A program made the translations under genes and the position numbers. Below are positions 36,801 to 44,490 of a stretch of 64,000 nt of DNA, piece by piece. Source of the DNA: CAVXYG01 sp963766005 (GTDB taxonomy: Bacteria; Actinomycetota; Actinomycetes; S36-B12; GCA-2699445); contig CAVXYG010000008.1 in assembly GCA_963766005.1 (NCBI GenBank), positions 558,001 to 622,000 on the forward strand, read 5' to 3'. Below the pieces are notes generated by a model. That model did not search any database. It was given only the letters and a program-made list of their open reading frames with translations, and had not been told where the DNA came from. Within the stretch, counting starts at the first letter, position 1, and every line of letters begins with the position of its first letter.

Positions 36801-38401
36801 GGGTGGCCAAGACGCGGCACTCCACGCCCGGGGTGGGCCTCATCAGCCCGCCTCCGCACCACGACATCTACTCCATCGAGGATCTCGCCCAGCTGATCCA
36901 CGACCTCAAGAACGCCAACAAGTACGCGCGGATCCACGTCAAGCTCGTGGCCGAGGTGGGCGTCGGAACCGTGGCAGCGGGGGTGTCGAAGGCGCACGCC
37001 GACGTCATCCTCATCTCGGGCCACGACGGCGGTACCGGTGCCAGTCCGCTGACATCCTTGAAGCACGCCGGCGCCCCATGGGAGCTCGGCTTGGCCGAGA
37101 CCCAGCAGACGCTGCTGCTGAACCGGTTGCGCGATCGAGTCGTGGTCCAGACCGACGGCCAGATGAAGACCGGCCGAGACGTCATCATCGCCGCCCTGCT
37201 CGGGGCCGAGGAGTACGGCTTCGCGACGGCGCCGCTGGTGGTCATGGGCTGCATCATGATGCGGGTGTGCCACCTCGACACCTGCCCGGTGGGCATCGCC
37301 ACCCAGAACCCGGTCCTGCGCGAGCGTTTCGCCGGCCAGGCGGAGTACGTGCAGACCTTCTTCGAGTTCGTCGCCCAAGAGGTGCGCGAGTACCTCGCCG
37401 CGCTCGGATTCCGCAGTCTCGACGAGGCCATCGGGCATGCGGAGATGCTCGACACCCGCAAGGCCGTCGACCATTGGAAGGCCAGCGGGCTTGACCTGAC
37501 GCCGATCCTGCATGTCCCGCAGATCGACCATCCGCGCCGCCACGTGGTGGCGCAGGACCACGGTCTGGACAAGGCGCTGGACAACGAACTGATCCGCATC
37601 TGCCAGCCCGCGCTGCAGTCCGGCGAGCCGGTGCGGGCGCAACTGGGGATTCGCAACGTCAATAGGACCGTGGGCACGATGCTGGGCTCGGAGGTCACGC
37701 GGCACTATCCCGAGGGTCTGCCGGACGGCACGATCGACCTCACGCTCGTCGGGTCCGCGGGCCAGTCCTTCGGTGCGTTCGTGCCGGCGGGGATCACGCT
37801 GCGGCTGGAGGGCGATGCCAACGACTACCTCGGCAAGGGCTTGTCCGGCGGTCGGATCGTCGTGCGCCCGGACCGGGTCGCGACACTCGTGGCCGAGGAC
37901 AACATCATCGCCGGCAACGTGATCTGCTACGGCGCGACCAGCGGCGAGGTGTTTCTGCGGGGCAAGGTGGGCGAGCGCTTCTGCGTGCGCAACTCCGGTG
38001 TGCTGGCAGTCGTGGAGGGAGTGGGTGACCACGCCTGCGAGTACATGACCGGCGGCCGGGTCGTCGTGCTCGGCGAGACCGGCCGCAATCTGGCCGCCGG
38101 AATGTCGGGCGGCATCGCCTACGTGCTCGACCTCAAACCCGGCCGGGTCAACACCGAGATGGTGCAGATCGAGGAGCTCGAGGACGCCGACCGCGAGTTC
38201 CTGCTCGATCGGATCCAGCGCCACGCCGAGGAGACCGACTCGGCGGTTGCGCTGCGGCTCCTCGCGGACCCCGAGTCGACCCTCGCTCGGTTCAGCAAGA
38301 TCATGCCGCTGGACTACAAGCGGGTCCTGCAGGCACAGGCGCAGGCCGAGCTCGAGGGCCGCGATCCTATCGAGGCAGTCATGGAGGCCGCTCGTGCCTG
38401 A
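33884..38401 (+). CDS. gltB: Glutamate synthase large (alpha) subunit
   Basis: GltB makes two glutamates from glutamine and 2-oxoglutarate. The 1505-residue protein has an N-terminal class II amidotransferase whose nucleophile would be Cys21 in DACGVAF after removal of a 20-residue propeptide, a central domain, the FMN/2-oxoglutarate barrel, the 3Fe-4S cysteines 1123, 1129 and 1134 (CIMMRVCHLDTC), and the C-terminal beta-helix. The ATG at 33884 is chosen because it gives the standard short propeptide; the open frame upstream reads into the methyltransferase relic and a repeat. gltD follows after 98 bases. Confidence 0.97.
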   Translation: MFAAAPAPQGLYDSAQEHDACGVAFVAQMSGERSHRLVELAITALTNLEHRGASGAEPDSGDGAGILIQVPDAFLRAVVEFELPAAQEYAVGMAFLPRDARAQASVIQTIESIAVDEGLTVLGWRDVPHQADLVGRTAAGVMPDFKHLFVAAGPGVAGLDLDRITFALRKRAEREADVYFPSLSSRTLVYKGMLTTGQLQPFFPDLGDERMVSAIGLVHSRFSTNTFPSWPLAHPYRMIAHNGEINTVMGNRNWMRAREAMLTSDLIPGDLSRLYPICTPGASDSASFDEVLELLHLGGRSLPQAVLMMIPEAWENHTEMDPDRRSFYEFHATVMEPWDGPANVSFTDGTVIGSVLDRNGLRPGRFWVTDDGLVVLGSEAGVLDIDPASVVRKGRLQPGRMFLVDTSQGRILEDDEIKSSLAAEHPYGEWLANGVVHLDDLPEREHIVYSRESVLRRQQSFGYTEEELRILLTPMAMNGMEPIGSMGTDTPIAALSDRPRNIFDYFSQLFAQVTNPPLDAIREEIVTSLATYIGPEGNLLDTESAQCRQVRLPFPVIDNDELAKILHINAGGELPGLAAARVQGLYPVHGGGEALRRRIESVCNEVDALIRQGKRFIVLSQRDSDAEHAPIPSLLLTAAVHHHLVREKTRTMVGIIVEAGDVREVHHVALLIGYGAAAVNPYLAMETVENLARIGRLGEVAPERAVRNLVKALGKGVLKVMSKMGVSTVSSYCGAQIFEAIGLSQEVVDQYFIGTTSKLGGVGLDVLAEEVAQRHAVAYPPSGISPAHRRLVVGGEYQWRREGEPHLFDPETVFKLQHSTRAKKYDTYRDYTNTVDDQSRRLMTLRGLFELREGVRPPVPIDEVESIAEIVRRFSTGAMSYGSISAEAHETLAIAMNRLGGKSNTGEGGEDPERFTPLPNGDSKRSAIKQVASGRFGVTSRYLVNSDDIQIKMAQGAKPGEGGQLPAHKVYPWVAKTRHSTPGVGLISPPPHHDIYSIEDLAQLIHDLKNANKYARIHVKLVAEVGVGTVAAGVSKAHADVILISGHDGGTGASPLTSLKHAGAPWELGLAETQQTLLLNRLRDRVVVQTDGQMKTGRDVIIAALLGAEEYGFATAPLVVMGCIMMRVCHLDTCPVGIATQNPVLRERFAGQAEYVQTFFEFVAQEVREYLAALGFRSLDEAIGHAEMLDTRKAVDHWKASGLDLTPILHVPQIDHPRRHVVAQDHGLDKALDNELIRICQPALQSGEPVRAQLGIRNVNRTVGTMLGSEVTRHYPEGLPDGTIDLTLVGSAGQSFGAFVPAGITLRLEGDANDYLGKGLSGGRIVVRPDRVATLVAEDNIIAGNVICYGATSGEVFLRGKVGERFCVRNSGVLAVVEGVGDHACEYMTGGRVVVLGETGRNLAAGMSGGIAYVLDLKPGRVNTEMVQIEELEDADREFLLDRIQRHAEETDSAVALRLLADPESTLARFSKIMPLDYKRVLQAQAQAELEGRDPIEAVMEAARA

Positions 38402-38499
38402 GTTGGAGACCGGGTCCTCGCAGGAGGGTGCCGCCCTCCGTGGGAGCGGTACCCCGACCCCCTTCCTGTTCATCGCCGTTCACAGCAAGGAGACCAGTC

Positions 38500-39954
38500 A
38501 TGGCTGATCCGCGCGGATTCCTCAAGGCCGGCCGCGAGACGCCCTCGCGCCGTCCGGTCGACGTCCGGATCCAGGACTGGAAAGAGGTGTACAACGACTT
38601 CCCGGCAGAGCGGCTGCAGACGCAGGCCGGCCGCTGCATGGACTGCGGGATCCCGTTCTGCCACCAGGGCTGTCCGCTGGGCAACCTGATCCCGGAGTGG
38701 AACGACCTGGTGTGGCGCGACGACTGGCGCGCCGCCATCGAGCGGCTGCATGCGACCAACAACTTCCCGGAGTTCACCGGTCGGCTGTGCCCCGCGCCGT
38801 GCGAGACATCCTGCGTCCTGGGTATCAATCAGGATCCGGTCACCATCAAGCAGGTCGAGGTGGAGATCATCGACCGAGCCTGGGAGGAGGGCTGGGTGGC
38901 GCCGCAGGTCCCGGCGCGCCTGTCCGGGTCCACCGTCGCGGTCGTCGGTTCCGGCCCCGCCGGCTTGGCCGCGGCCCAGCAGCTGGCGCGGGCCGGTCAC
39001 ACCGTGGCTGTCTTCGAGCGAGATGACCGCATCGGCGGGCTGCTGCGCTACGGCATCCCTGAGTTCAAGATGGAGAAGCGTCACCTTGATCGGCGCCTCG
39101 CCCAGATGGAGGCCGAGGGTGTGCGATTCCGCCCGAACACCGAGATTGGCTACCATCTGCGCGCCGACGAGCTGCGCAGGCGCTACGACGCGGTGATCCT
39201 GGCCGTCGGTGCCACCCAGCCGCGCGACCTACCCGTGCCGGGCCGGGAACTGGACGGCGTCCATCAGGCCATGGAGTACCTGCCGTACGGCAATCGCGTC
39301 TGCGAGGGCGACCTCGCCGTCGCGCCGATTCACGCCGAGGGCAAGCACGTCGTCATCATCGGCGGCGGCGACACTGGCGCCGACTGCCTCGGGACCGCGA
39401 CCCGGCAGGGCGCCGCCTCCATCACGCAGCTGGAGATCATGCCGCGCCCGCCGCAGGAGCGCTCTGCCTCGCAGCCCTGGCCGACGTACCCGATGGTCTA
39501 CCGGACCTCCAGCGCCCACGAGGAAGCTGGTGAGCGCGAGTTCGCCGTCAGCACCGAGGAGTTCCTGTCCGACGGCGAGGGCCGAGTTCGGGCGCTGCGC
39601 ATCGTCGATGTGGAGATGCGCGACGGCCGCTTCGTCCCGGTGCCGGGGTCCGAGCGCGAGATCCCGGCGGACCTCGTCTTCCTGGCCATGGGCTTCACCG
39701 GGATCGAGCAGACCTCCTGGGTGGAGCAGATGGGCGTGGAACTCGACGATCGGGGCAGCATCGCCCGCGACGCTTCGTACGCGACGAATCTCGACGGTGT
39801 CTTCGTGGCCGGCGATGCCGGCCGCGGCCAGTCGCTGATCGTGTGGGCCATCGCTGAGGGGCGATCGGCAGCGGCAGCCGCCGATGCCTACCTGACAGGC
39901 AGCACGAACCTGCCGGCTCCCATCGCGCCGACAGCGCGGTCGCTGGCCGTCTAG
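38500..39954 (+). CDS. gltD: Glutamate synthase small (beta) subunit
   Basis: GltD takes electrons from NADPH through FAD and two 4Fe-4S clusters to GltB. The 484-residue protein has the N-terminal cysteine cluster CMDCGIPFCHQGCP, a second cysteine set around CPAPCETSCV, an FAD-binding GSGPAGLAAA loop and an NADPH-binding GGGDTGADC loop. The ATG at 38500 follows AAGGAG and gives the family start. Expression is presumably with gltB. Confidence 0.97.
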   Translation: MADPRGFLKAGRETPSRRPVDVRIQDWKEVYNDFPAERLQTQAGRCMDCGIPFCHQGCPLGNLIPEWNDLVWRDDWRAAIERLHATNNFPEFTGRLCPAPCETSCVLGINQDPVTIKQVEVEIIDRAWEEGWVAPQVPARLSGSTVAVVGSGPAGLAAAQQLARAGHTVAVFERDDRIGGLLRYGIPEFKMEKRHLDRRLAQMEAEGVRFRPNTEIGYHLRADELRRRYDAVILAVGATQPRDLPVPGRELDGVHQAMEYLPYGNRVCEGDLAVAPIHAEGKHVVIIGGGDTGADCLGTATRQGAASITQLEIMPRPPQERSASQPWPTYPMVYRTSSAHEEAGEREFAVSTEEFLSDGEGRVRALRIVDVEMRDGRFVPVPGSEREIPADLVFLAMGFTGIEQTSWVEQMGVELDDRGSIARDASYATNLDGVFVAGDAGRGQSLIVWAIAEGRSAAAAADAYLTGSTNLPAPIAPTARSLAV

Positions 39955-40204
39955 GACCGCAGGGTCGGGTGCTCGACCGACCGGCGCAGGGAGCAGGGCG
40001 GACGTCTCCAGCGCAGGTGCTTCGACGGAGCTTCGACCTCGCCCGGCCGCCGTCGCTCGTGCGGGCGGCGGGGGTGCCAGCGACTCGCGGCATGCACGGT
40101 CCCTCCGAGGGCCCGCCGTCGGCTGCCGGTACCGCACCCAGATCTCCGCCTCGCCGCGGCAATTCGCCATGCGAACGACGCGGCACTGGCACTAGTCTCG
40201 CCAC
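39955..40204 (+). promoter_or_regulatory. gltD-pyk intergenic region with leaderless pyk promoter
   Basis: TAGTCT at 40193-40198 is followed by six bases and the pyk ATG at 40205. Apart from a GC-rich CCGCCG/CGGCGG inverted pair near 40060-40080, nothing else is seen and no gene is supported. Confidence 0.5.
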
Positions 40205-41629
40205 ATGCGTCGCGCAAAGATCGTGTGCACCCTCGGCCCTGCTTCGGAATCAGTGCAGCAGGTTCGCGCGCTGGTCGAGGCCGGGATGGATGTCGCCCGG
40301 ATGAACATGTCCCACGGGACCTATCAGGAGCACGCTCAGCGGTACTTCAACGTTCGGAGGGCAGCTGATCAGGCTGGTCGGGGCGTGGGTGTCCTGGCCG
40401 ACCTGCAGGGCCCGAAGATCCGGCTCGGCACGTTCGCCGATGGACCGATCATCCTGGAGCCGGGCGACCCGTTCACCATCACCACCGAGGATGTTCCGGG
40501 CACTCAGAAGATCTGCTCCACGACGCACAAGGCGCTGCCCAGCGACGTGCACCCCGGCGACCTCGTGCTCATCGACGACGGCAAGATCGCGATGCGCGTG
40601 AAATCCGTCGAGGGCGACCGAGTCCACCTCGAAACCATGGAGGGTGGCGAGGTGTCCAACTCCAAGGGCATCAATCTGCCCGGCGTCGCGGTCAACGTCC
40701 CGGCGCTCTCGGAGAAGGACGTCGAGGACCTGCGGTGGGCCCTCCGCACCGGGTGCGACATCATCGCGCTGTCGTTCGTGCGCAACGCGGCCGACGCCGA
40801 CGACGTTCGCCGGATCATGGACGAGGAGGGTCGGCGCCTGCCGGTGTTCGCCAAGATCGAGAAGCCGCAGGCGGTCCACAACCTCGAGGAGATCGTCCAG
40901 GCCTTCGACGGCATCATGGTGGCCCGTGGTGACCTGGGCGTGGAACTGCCGCTAGAGCAGGTGCCGCTGGTGCAGAAGCGCGCGATCCATCTCTGCCGCC
41001 GCTATGGGCGGCCCGTCATCGTCGCGACCCAGATGCTGGAGTCCATGATCAGCGCCAGTCGCCCGACCCGTGCGGAGGCCAGCGACGTCGCTAACGCAGT
41101 GCTCGACGGCACCGACGCGGTCATGCTCTCGGGCGAGACCAGTATCGGTATTGACCCGCCGAACGTCGTGAGAACGATGTCGCGGATCGTGGAGCACGTC
41201 GAGGACGAGGCGCTGGACAAGTTGCCGCCGTTGGACTACGAGCCGAAGGGCTCGACGGCTCGCGCCTTGACGCGGGCGGCGGTCGAAGTCGCCGCGGGCG
41301 TCGGGGCGAAGTACCTCATTGCCTTCACCGAGACTGGTGCCAGCGCTCGCATGATGGCTCGGCACCGGCCACAGGTGCCGCTACTGGCCTTCACCCAGAA
41401 TCCATCGGTGCGCAGCCTGCTGTCCGTGGTGTGGGGGATGGAGACCTTCCTCGTGCCCGGCGTCAAGCACACCGACGACATGGTGCAGCAGGTGGACACC
41501 GCGCTGCTAGCACTGGGTCGCGTGCAGCCGGGCGACAAGGTGATCATCATTGCCGGTGTGCCACCCGGCGTCCCGGGCACCACCAACGGCATGCGTGTGC
41601 ACATGGTGGGAGTCAGCGGCGGCGTATAG
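40205..41629 (+). CDS. pyk: Pyruvate kinase
   Basis: Pyruvate kinase makes pyruvate and ATP from phosphoenolpyruvate. The 474-residue protein has the N-terminal KIVCTLGPAS, substrate-binding MNMSHG, the catalytic lysine in VFAKIEKPQAV, and VARGDLGVELP and TDAVMLSGETS. The C-terminal regulatory domain is complete. The start is fixed by the leaderless -10 box. It marks the end of the block conserved with the his-trp-glt region. Confidence 0.96.
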   Translation: MRRAKIVCTLGPASESVQQVRALVEAGMDVARMNMSHGTYQEHAQRYFNVRRAADQAGRGVGVLADLQGPKIRLGTFADGPIILEPGDPFTITTEDVPGTQKICSTTHKALPSDVHPGDLVLIDDGKIAMRVKSVEGDRVHLETMEGGEVSNSKGINLPGVAVNVPALSEKDVEDLRWALRTGCDIIALSFVRNAADADDVRRIMDEEGRRLPVFAKIEKPQAVHNLEEIVQAFDGIMVARGDLGVELPLEQVPLVQKRAIHLCRRYGRPVIVATQMLESMISASRPTRAEASDVANAVLDGTDAVMLSGETSIGIDPPNVVRTMSRIVEHVEDEALDKLPPLDYEPKGSTARALTRAAVEVAAGVGAKYLIAFTETGASARMMARHRPQVPLLAFTQNPSVRSLLSVVWGMETFLVPGVKHTDDMVQQVDTALLALGRVQPGDKVIIIAGVPPGVPGTTNGMRVHMVGVSGGV

Positions 41630-41755
41630 CCGCCCCCGGACCGGGAAAGCGTGCCGGCGGCCCTCGGATTTGGCGTTCGCTGTCGACCTGACGCGAGCGT
41701 GCGCGTCGGTGGCGGTGCACCGGGATCCTGGCCCGGGGCGGCGGGCTCGCCCTCC

Positions 41756-41926
41756 ATGACGCACTACTACGAGGATCTGCTCGCTCGCACCAATCCCGCC
41801 GCGTTCGCGATCGTTCGGGAGTGGGTGCGCCAGCGGTCCGAGGGGCGGCGCCCGCGTGCGCCGCAGGAGCGGGACATGCAGCGAACCGACAGGCGCTTCC
41901 CGGGTTTGCCGGGAAGCCTCATCTGA
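41756..41926 (+). CDS. Small hypothetical protein whose 3' end lies in a palindromic element
   Basis: An ATG at 41756 opens a 56-residue frame with a plausible helical N-terminal half (MTHYYEDLLARTNPAAF, then IVREWVRQRSEG). The final six residues and the stop lie inside the 85-bp element at 41908, which suggests that the original end was lost. No family is recognised and no good ribosome site is visible, so coding status is uncertain. Confidence 0.4.
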   Translation: MTHYYEDLLARTNPAAFAIVREWVRQRSEGRRPRAPQERDMQRTDRRFPGLPGSLI

Positions 41927-41992
41927 GATCGAGTTGCCGGCCTTCCCCGAGGGGATTGGGGCCGCGACTCGATCTGGAGAGGGCTTCCCGGC
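41908..41992. repeat. 85-bp imperfect palindromic element, copy 2
   Basis: GCCGGGAAGCC at the start pairs with GGGCTTCCCGGC at the end, and AGATCGAGT pairs with ACTCGATCT inside. It shares length, both termini, a central GATT (offset 47-50) and CGATCT (offset 63-68) with copy 1. Just before it GCTTCCCGG (41895-41903) repeats the terminal sequence and can pair with the left end. Confidence 0.75.
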
Positions 41993-42022
41993 AAGCAGGC
42001 CCCCGTCCATGGGGCGCGAGCG

Positions 42023-42598
42023 CTACGCCCCTGACGGCTGGCTGACTACGGCGGCTGCTTGCGACGGCGACGGCGACGGCGTGCGCTGGGCAGGTGCGCT
42101 CGGGGTGGTGCTGACAACGACCGAGCGCACCTCGGGATTGAGTACCCCCCACGCCACGAGATCCTCGGCCAACTGGTTGGGGTGGCGGTCGTACATGACT
42201 GCCAGCGTGCGCAGATCGTCCTGCCGGATGGACAGAACACGGCCGTTGTAGTCGCCGCGCTGGGCCTGGATGGCGGCAATGTAGCGCAGGAGCGGCTGGC
42301 TGGCGCTCGTTGGGATCTCGGCCAGCCTTGCCAGGTCGATCACGACGCGCGGGGGCGGCTCGACGGATGTGCCGACGGCGCCGTCGGGCAGCAGTTCGTT
42401 GACCGGGACGCCGTAGAAGCCGGAGAGTGCGGCCAGCTTCGCCACGGTGATGGCGCGGTCGCCACGCTCATAGGAACCCACCACGACGGCCTTCCACTGG
42501 CCTTCAGATTTCTCCTCCACGCCCTGCAGGGACAGGTTCTGCTGCTGCCGGATTGCGCGAAGGCGTGCGCCGAGCGCCTTTGCGTAGTCGGTTCCCAT
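42023..42598 (-). CDS. bldD: BldD-type master transcription regulator
   Basis: The 191-residue protein has the BldD layout: an N-terminal XRE helix-turn-helix (about 1-75; YAKALGARLRAIRQQQNLSL, then VGSYERGDRAITV) and a C-terminal domain with the c-di-GMP-binding signature RGDYNGRVLSIRQDD, i.e. RGD, eight residues, RQDD. In Streptomyces, BldD dimers held by c-di-GMP repress development genes. The ATG at 42598 is chosen as it gives the BldD start (MGTDYAK); a longer frame upstream has no similarity. A Ser/Pro-rich tail of about 30 residues is extra. Its position beside pyrR is conserved. Confidence 0.9.
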   Translation of the reverse strand: MGTDYAKALGARLRAIRQQQNLSLQGVEEKSEGQWKAVVVGSYERGDRAITVAKLAALSGFYGVPVNELLPDGAVGTSVEPPPRVVIDLARLAEIPTSASQPLLRYIAAIQAQRGDYNGRVLSIRQDDLRTLAVMYDRHPNQLAEDLVAWGVLNPEVRSVVVSTTPSAPAQRTPSPSPSQAAAVVSQPSGA

Positions 42599-42630
42599 TC
42601 CCTGCCCCCTCGGAGTCCCCATGACCGTTG

Positions 42631-42681
42631 CTCTGCGTGGCCAGAACGCGAACCAACTCCGCGTGGCAACTACGCAGAGTA
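42631..42681 (-). promoter_or_regulatory. Repeated operator-like motifs and -10 box upstream of bldD
   Basis: On the plus strand, CTCTGCGTGGC (42631) and CTCCGCGTGGC (42657) are direct repeats 26 bases apart, and ACGCAGAG (42672-42679) is their inverse. The inverted copy abuts TACTCT on the minus strand (42676-42681), a likely bldD -10 box. Autoregulation is plausible. Confidence 0.4.
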
Positions 42682-42874
42682 TTACACCAGCGACGGTACA
42701 GCCCGCAAGGCGGTCCCCAAACACCGGTCCATCGACAAGCATGGCAAGTCTGACACGGGCGGCAGCCCCGCGACCCCGGCACCCACTCACGCGCGGAGCG
42801 CAGCCCGGGGCGACGGGTACGGCGACCACTCCCGAGATCGCCGTACCTGTCCCGGGAGCGAGTCAGCACGGTGA

Positions 42875-42880
42875 TACCGT
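42875..42880 (+). promoter_or_regulatory. Probable -10 box of the pyr operon
   Basis: TACCGT would start transcription near 42887, giving a leader of about 70 bases that contains both PyrR-type hairpins. Confidence 0.45.
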
Positions 42881-42901
42881 CAAAGGGCACACTTCCTGAT
42901 C

Positions 42902-42952
42902 GCCGTCCCGCGAGGCGGCCTGACGACCGCCCAGCGAGGCGGGGGTAGGAGG
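42902..42952 (+). promoter_or_regulatory. Two tandem PyrR-binding hairpins before the pyrR ribosome site
   Basis: Hairpin 1: stem GCCGTC/GGCGGC (42902-42907, 42914-42919) with loop CCGCGA. Hairpin 2: stem CCGCC/GGCGG (42927-42931, 42938-42942) with loop CAGCGA. Both loops fit the CNGNGA hexaloop known for PyrR RNA sites. Hairpin 2 ends four bases before AGGAGG (42947-42952), so bound PyrR with UMP could block ribosome access, as reported in mycobacteria. No downstream terminator is seen. Confidence 0.65.
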
Positions 42953-42960
42953 TCAGCGCT

Positions 42961-43536
42961 ATGGCGCTTGCCGAGAGCGGATCCCGACGGGTCCGCGTCG
43001 TTGCAGATTCCCGCGATATCCGCCGCAGTCTCACGCGGATCTCCCACGAACTGCTGGAGCACGCGAAGGGCAGCCGCGACCTAGTCGTGCTGGGGATCCC
43101 GACCCGGGGCATCTACCTGGCACGACGTATCGCCGCCACCTTGGAGTCCATCGAGGGCGTTGCGATCCCGGTCGGCTCCGTTGATCCCACGATGTACCGC
43201 GACGACCTGCGCCGCAGCCCGGCGCGGGCGCTGCAGCCCACGGAGATCCCAGCCGGCGGCATCGACGACAAGGTCGTCGTCCTCGTCGACGACGTCCTGT
43301 TCTCCGGGCGAACGGTTCGGGCCGCGCTGGACGCTCTCAACGAGTTCGGCAGGCCGCGTGTCGTCCGACTGGCCGTCCTGGTGGACCGCGGTCACCGCGA
43401 GCTGCCCATCCGGGCCGACCACGTGGGCAAGAACGTCACGACCTCGCGCGAGGACACGGTGCGCGTGCTGCTGAGCGAGATGGACGGCACCGACGCCGTC
43501 GAAGTCATTCACGGCGCCGAGGGGAAGTCGTCATGA
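42961..43536 (+). CDS. pyrR: PyrR: pyr operon RNA-binding regulator / uracil phosphoribosyltransferase
   Basis: PyrR binds pyr leader RNA when UMP is high and lowers expression of the operon; many PyrRs also have uracil phosphoribosyltransferase activity. The 191-residue protein has the PRPP loop VLVDDVLFSGRTVRAAL and the family GIPTRGIYLARR and VDRGHRELPI segments. The ATG at 42961 follows AGGAGG. It overlaps pyrB by ATGA and heads a coupled run through pyrD. Confidence 0.95.
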   Translation: MALAESGSRRVRVVADSRDIRRSLTRISHELLEHAKGSRDLVVLGIPTRGIYLARRIAATLESIEGVAIPVGSVDPTMYRDDLRRSPARALQPTEIPAGGIDDKVVVLVDDVLFSGRTVRAALDALNEFGRPRVVRLAVLVDRGHRELPIRADHVGKNVTTSREDTVRVLLSEMDGTDAVEVIHGAEGKSS

Positions 43537-44489
43537 AGCCACACCTGTTGAGCAGCGCGGACCTCAGCCGCGACGATGCGCTGCGCATTCTGGACACCGC
43601 CGCCGAGATGGAGAATCTCAGCACGGCATCGGTCCGCAAGTCGCCGGCGCTGCGCGGCCGCACCGTGGTGAACCTGTTCTTCGAGGACTCCACACGCACC
43701 CGGATCTCCTTCGAGGCAGCGGCGAAGCGGTTGTCGGCCGATGTCATCAACTTCTCCGCCAAGGGCTCCAGCGTCTCCAAGGGGGAGAGCTTCAAGGACA
43801 CCGCGCTGACGCTGGCCGCGATGGGCGCCGACGCCGTGGTCATCCGGCACGGTGCCTCCGGTGCGCCCTACCAACTGGCGCACTCGGGCTGGATCGACGC
43901 CGCCGTCATCAACGCCGGCGACGGGACCCACGAGCATCCCACCCAGGCCCTGCTGGACGCCTACACCATGCGCCGCCATCTCGCCGGTGGGACAGGCGAC
44001 CTGGCCGGCCTGCGCATCACGGTCGTCGGTGATGTCCTGCACAGCCGGGTCGCCCGGTCCAACGTGCTGCTGCTGCAGACGCTGGGTGCGCACGTCACGC
44101 TCGTTGCACCGCCGACGCTGCTGCCGGTGGGCGTCGACCGCTGGCCCTGCGATGTCACCTACGACCTCGACGCTCCGCTGCCGGACTCGGATGCCGTCAT
44201 GATGCTGCGGGTCCAGCGGGAGCGGATGAACGCCGCCTTCTTCCCGAGCGCCCACGAGTACTCCCGGCGCTACGGCCTCGACCAGCGCCGCATGGCGATG
44301 CTGCCCGAGCACGCGATCGTCATGCATCCGGGCCCGATGAACCGCGGGATGGAGATCGCCGCCGAGGTCGCCGACGCCGAGCGCTCGGTCATCGTGGAGC
44401 AGGTGTCCAACGGGGTCAGCGTGCGTATGGCTGTGCTGTACCTGCTGCTTGGCGGCGGTTCCGCCGCGCCGGTCGAAGGAGTGAACTGA
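43533..44489 (+). CDS. pyrB: Aspartate carbamoyltransferase catalytic subunit
   Basis: PyrB makes carbamoyl-aspartate, the committed pyrimidine step. The 318-residue chain has the carbamoyl-phosphate motif FEDSTRTRISFE, the HPTQALLDAYT segment and MHPGPMNRG near the C-terminus. No regulatory PyrI is present, as usual in Gram-positives. Start ATG overlaps the pyrR stop; one base separates its stop from pyrC. Confidence 0.96.
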   Translation: MKPHLLSSADLSRDDALRILDTAAEMENLSTASVRKSPALRGRTVVNLFFEDSTRTRISFEAAAKRLSADVINFSAKGSSVSKGESFKDTALTLAAMGADAVVIRHGASGAPYQLAHSGWIDAAVINAGDGTHEHPTQALLDAYTMRRHLAGGTGDLAGLRITVVGDVLHSRVARSNVLLLQTLGAHVTLVAPPTLLPVGVDRWPCDVTYDLDAPLPDSDAVMMLRVQRERMNAAFFPSAHEYSRRYGLDQRRMAMLPEHAIVMHPGPMNRGMEIAAEVADAERSVIVEQVSNGVSVRMAVLYLLLGGGSAAPVEGVN

Positions 44490-44490
44490 C

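Noticed and set aside
33590..38473. 1627-codon minus-strand open frame opposite gltB
   Set aside because: Antisense shadow of gltB caused by codon bias; composition (His/Arg/Leu) is typical of such shadows.
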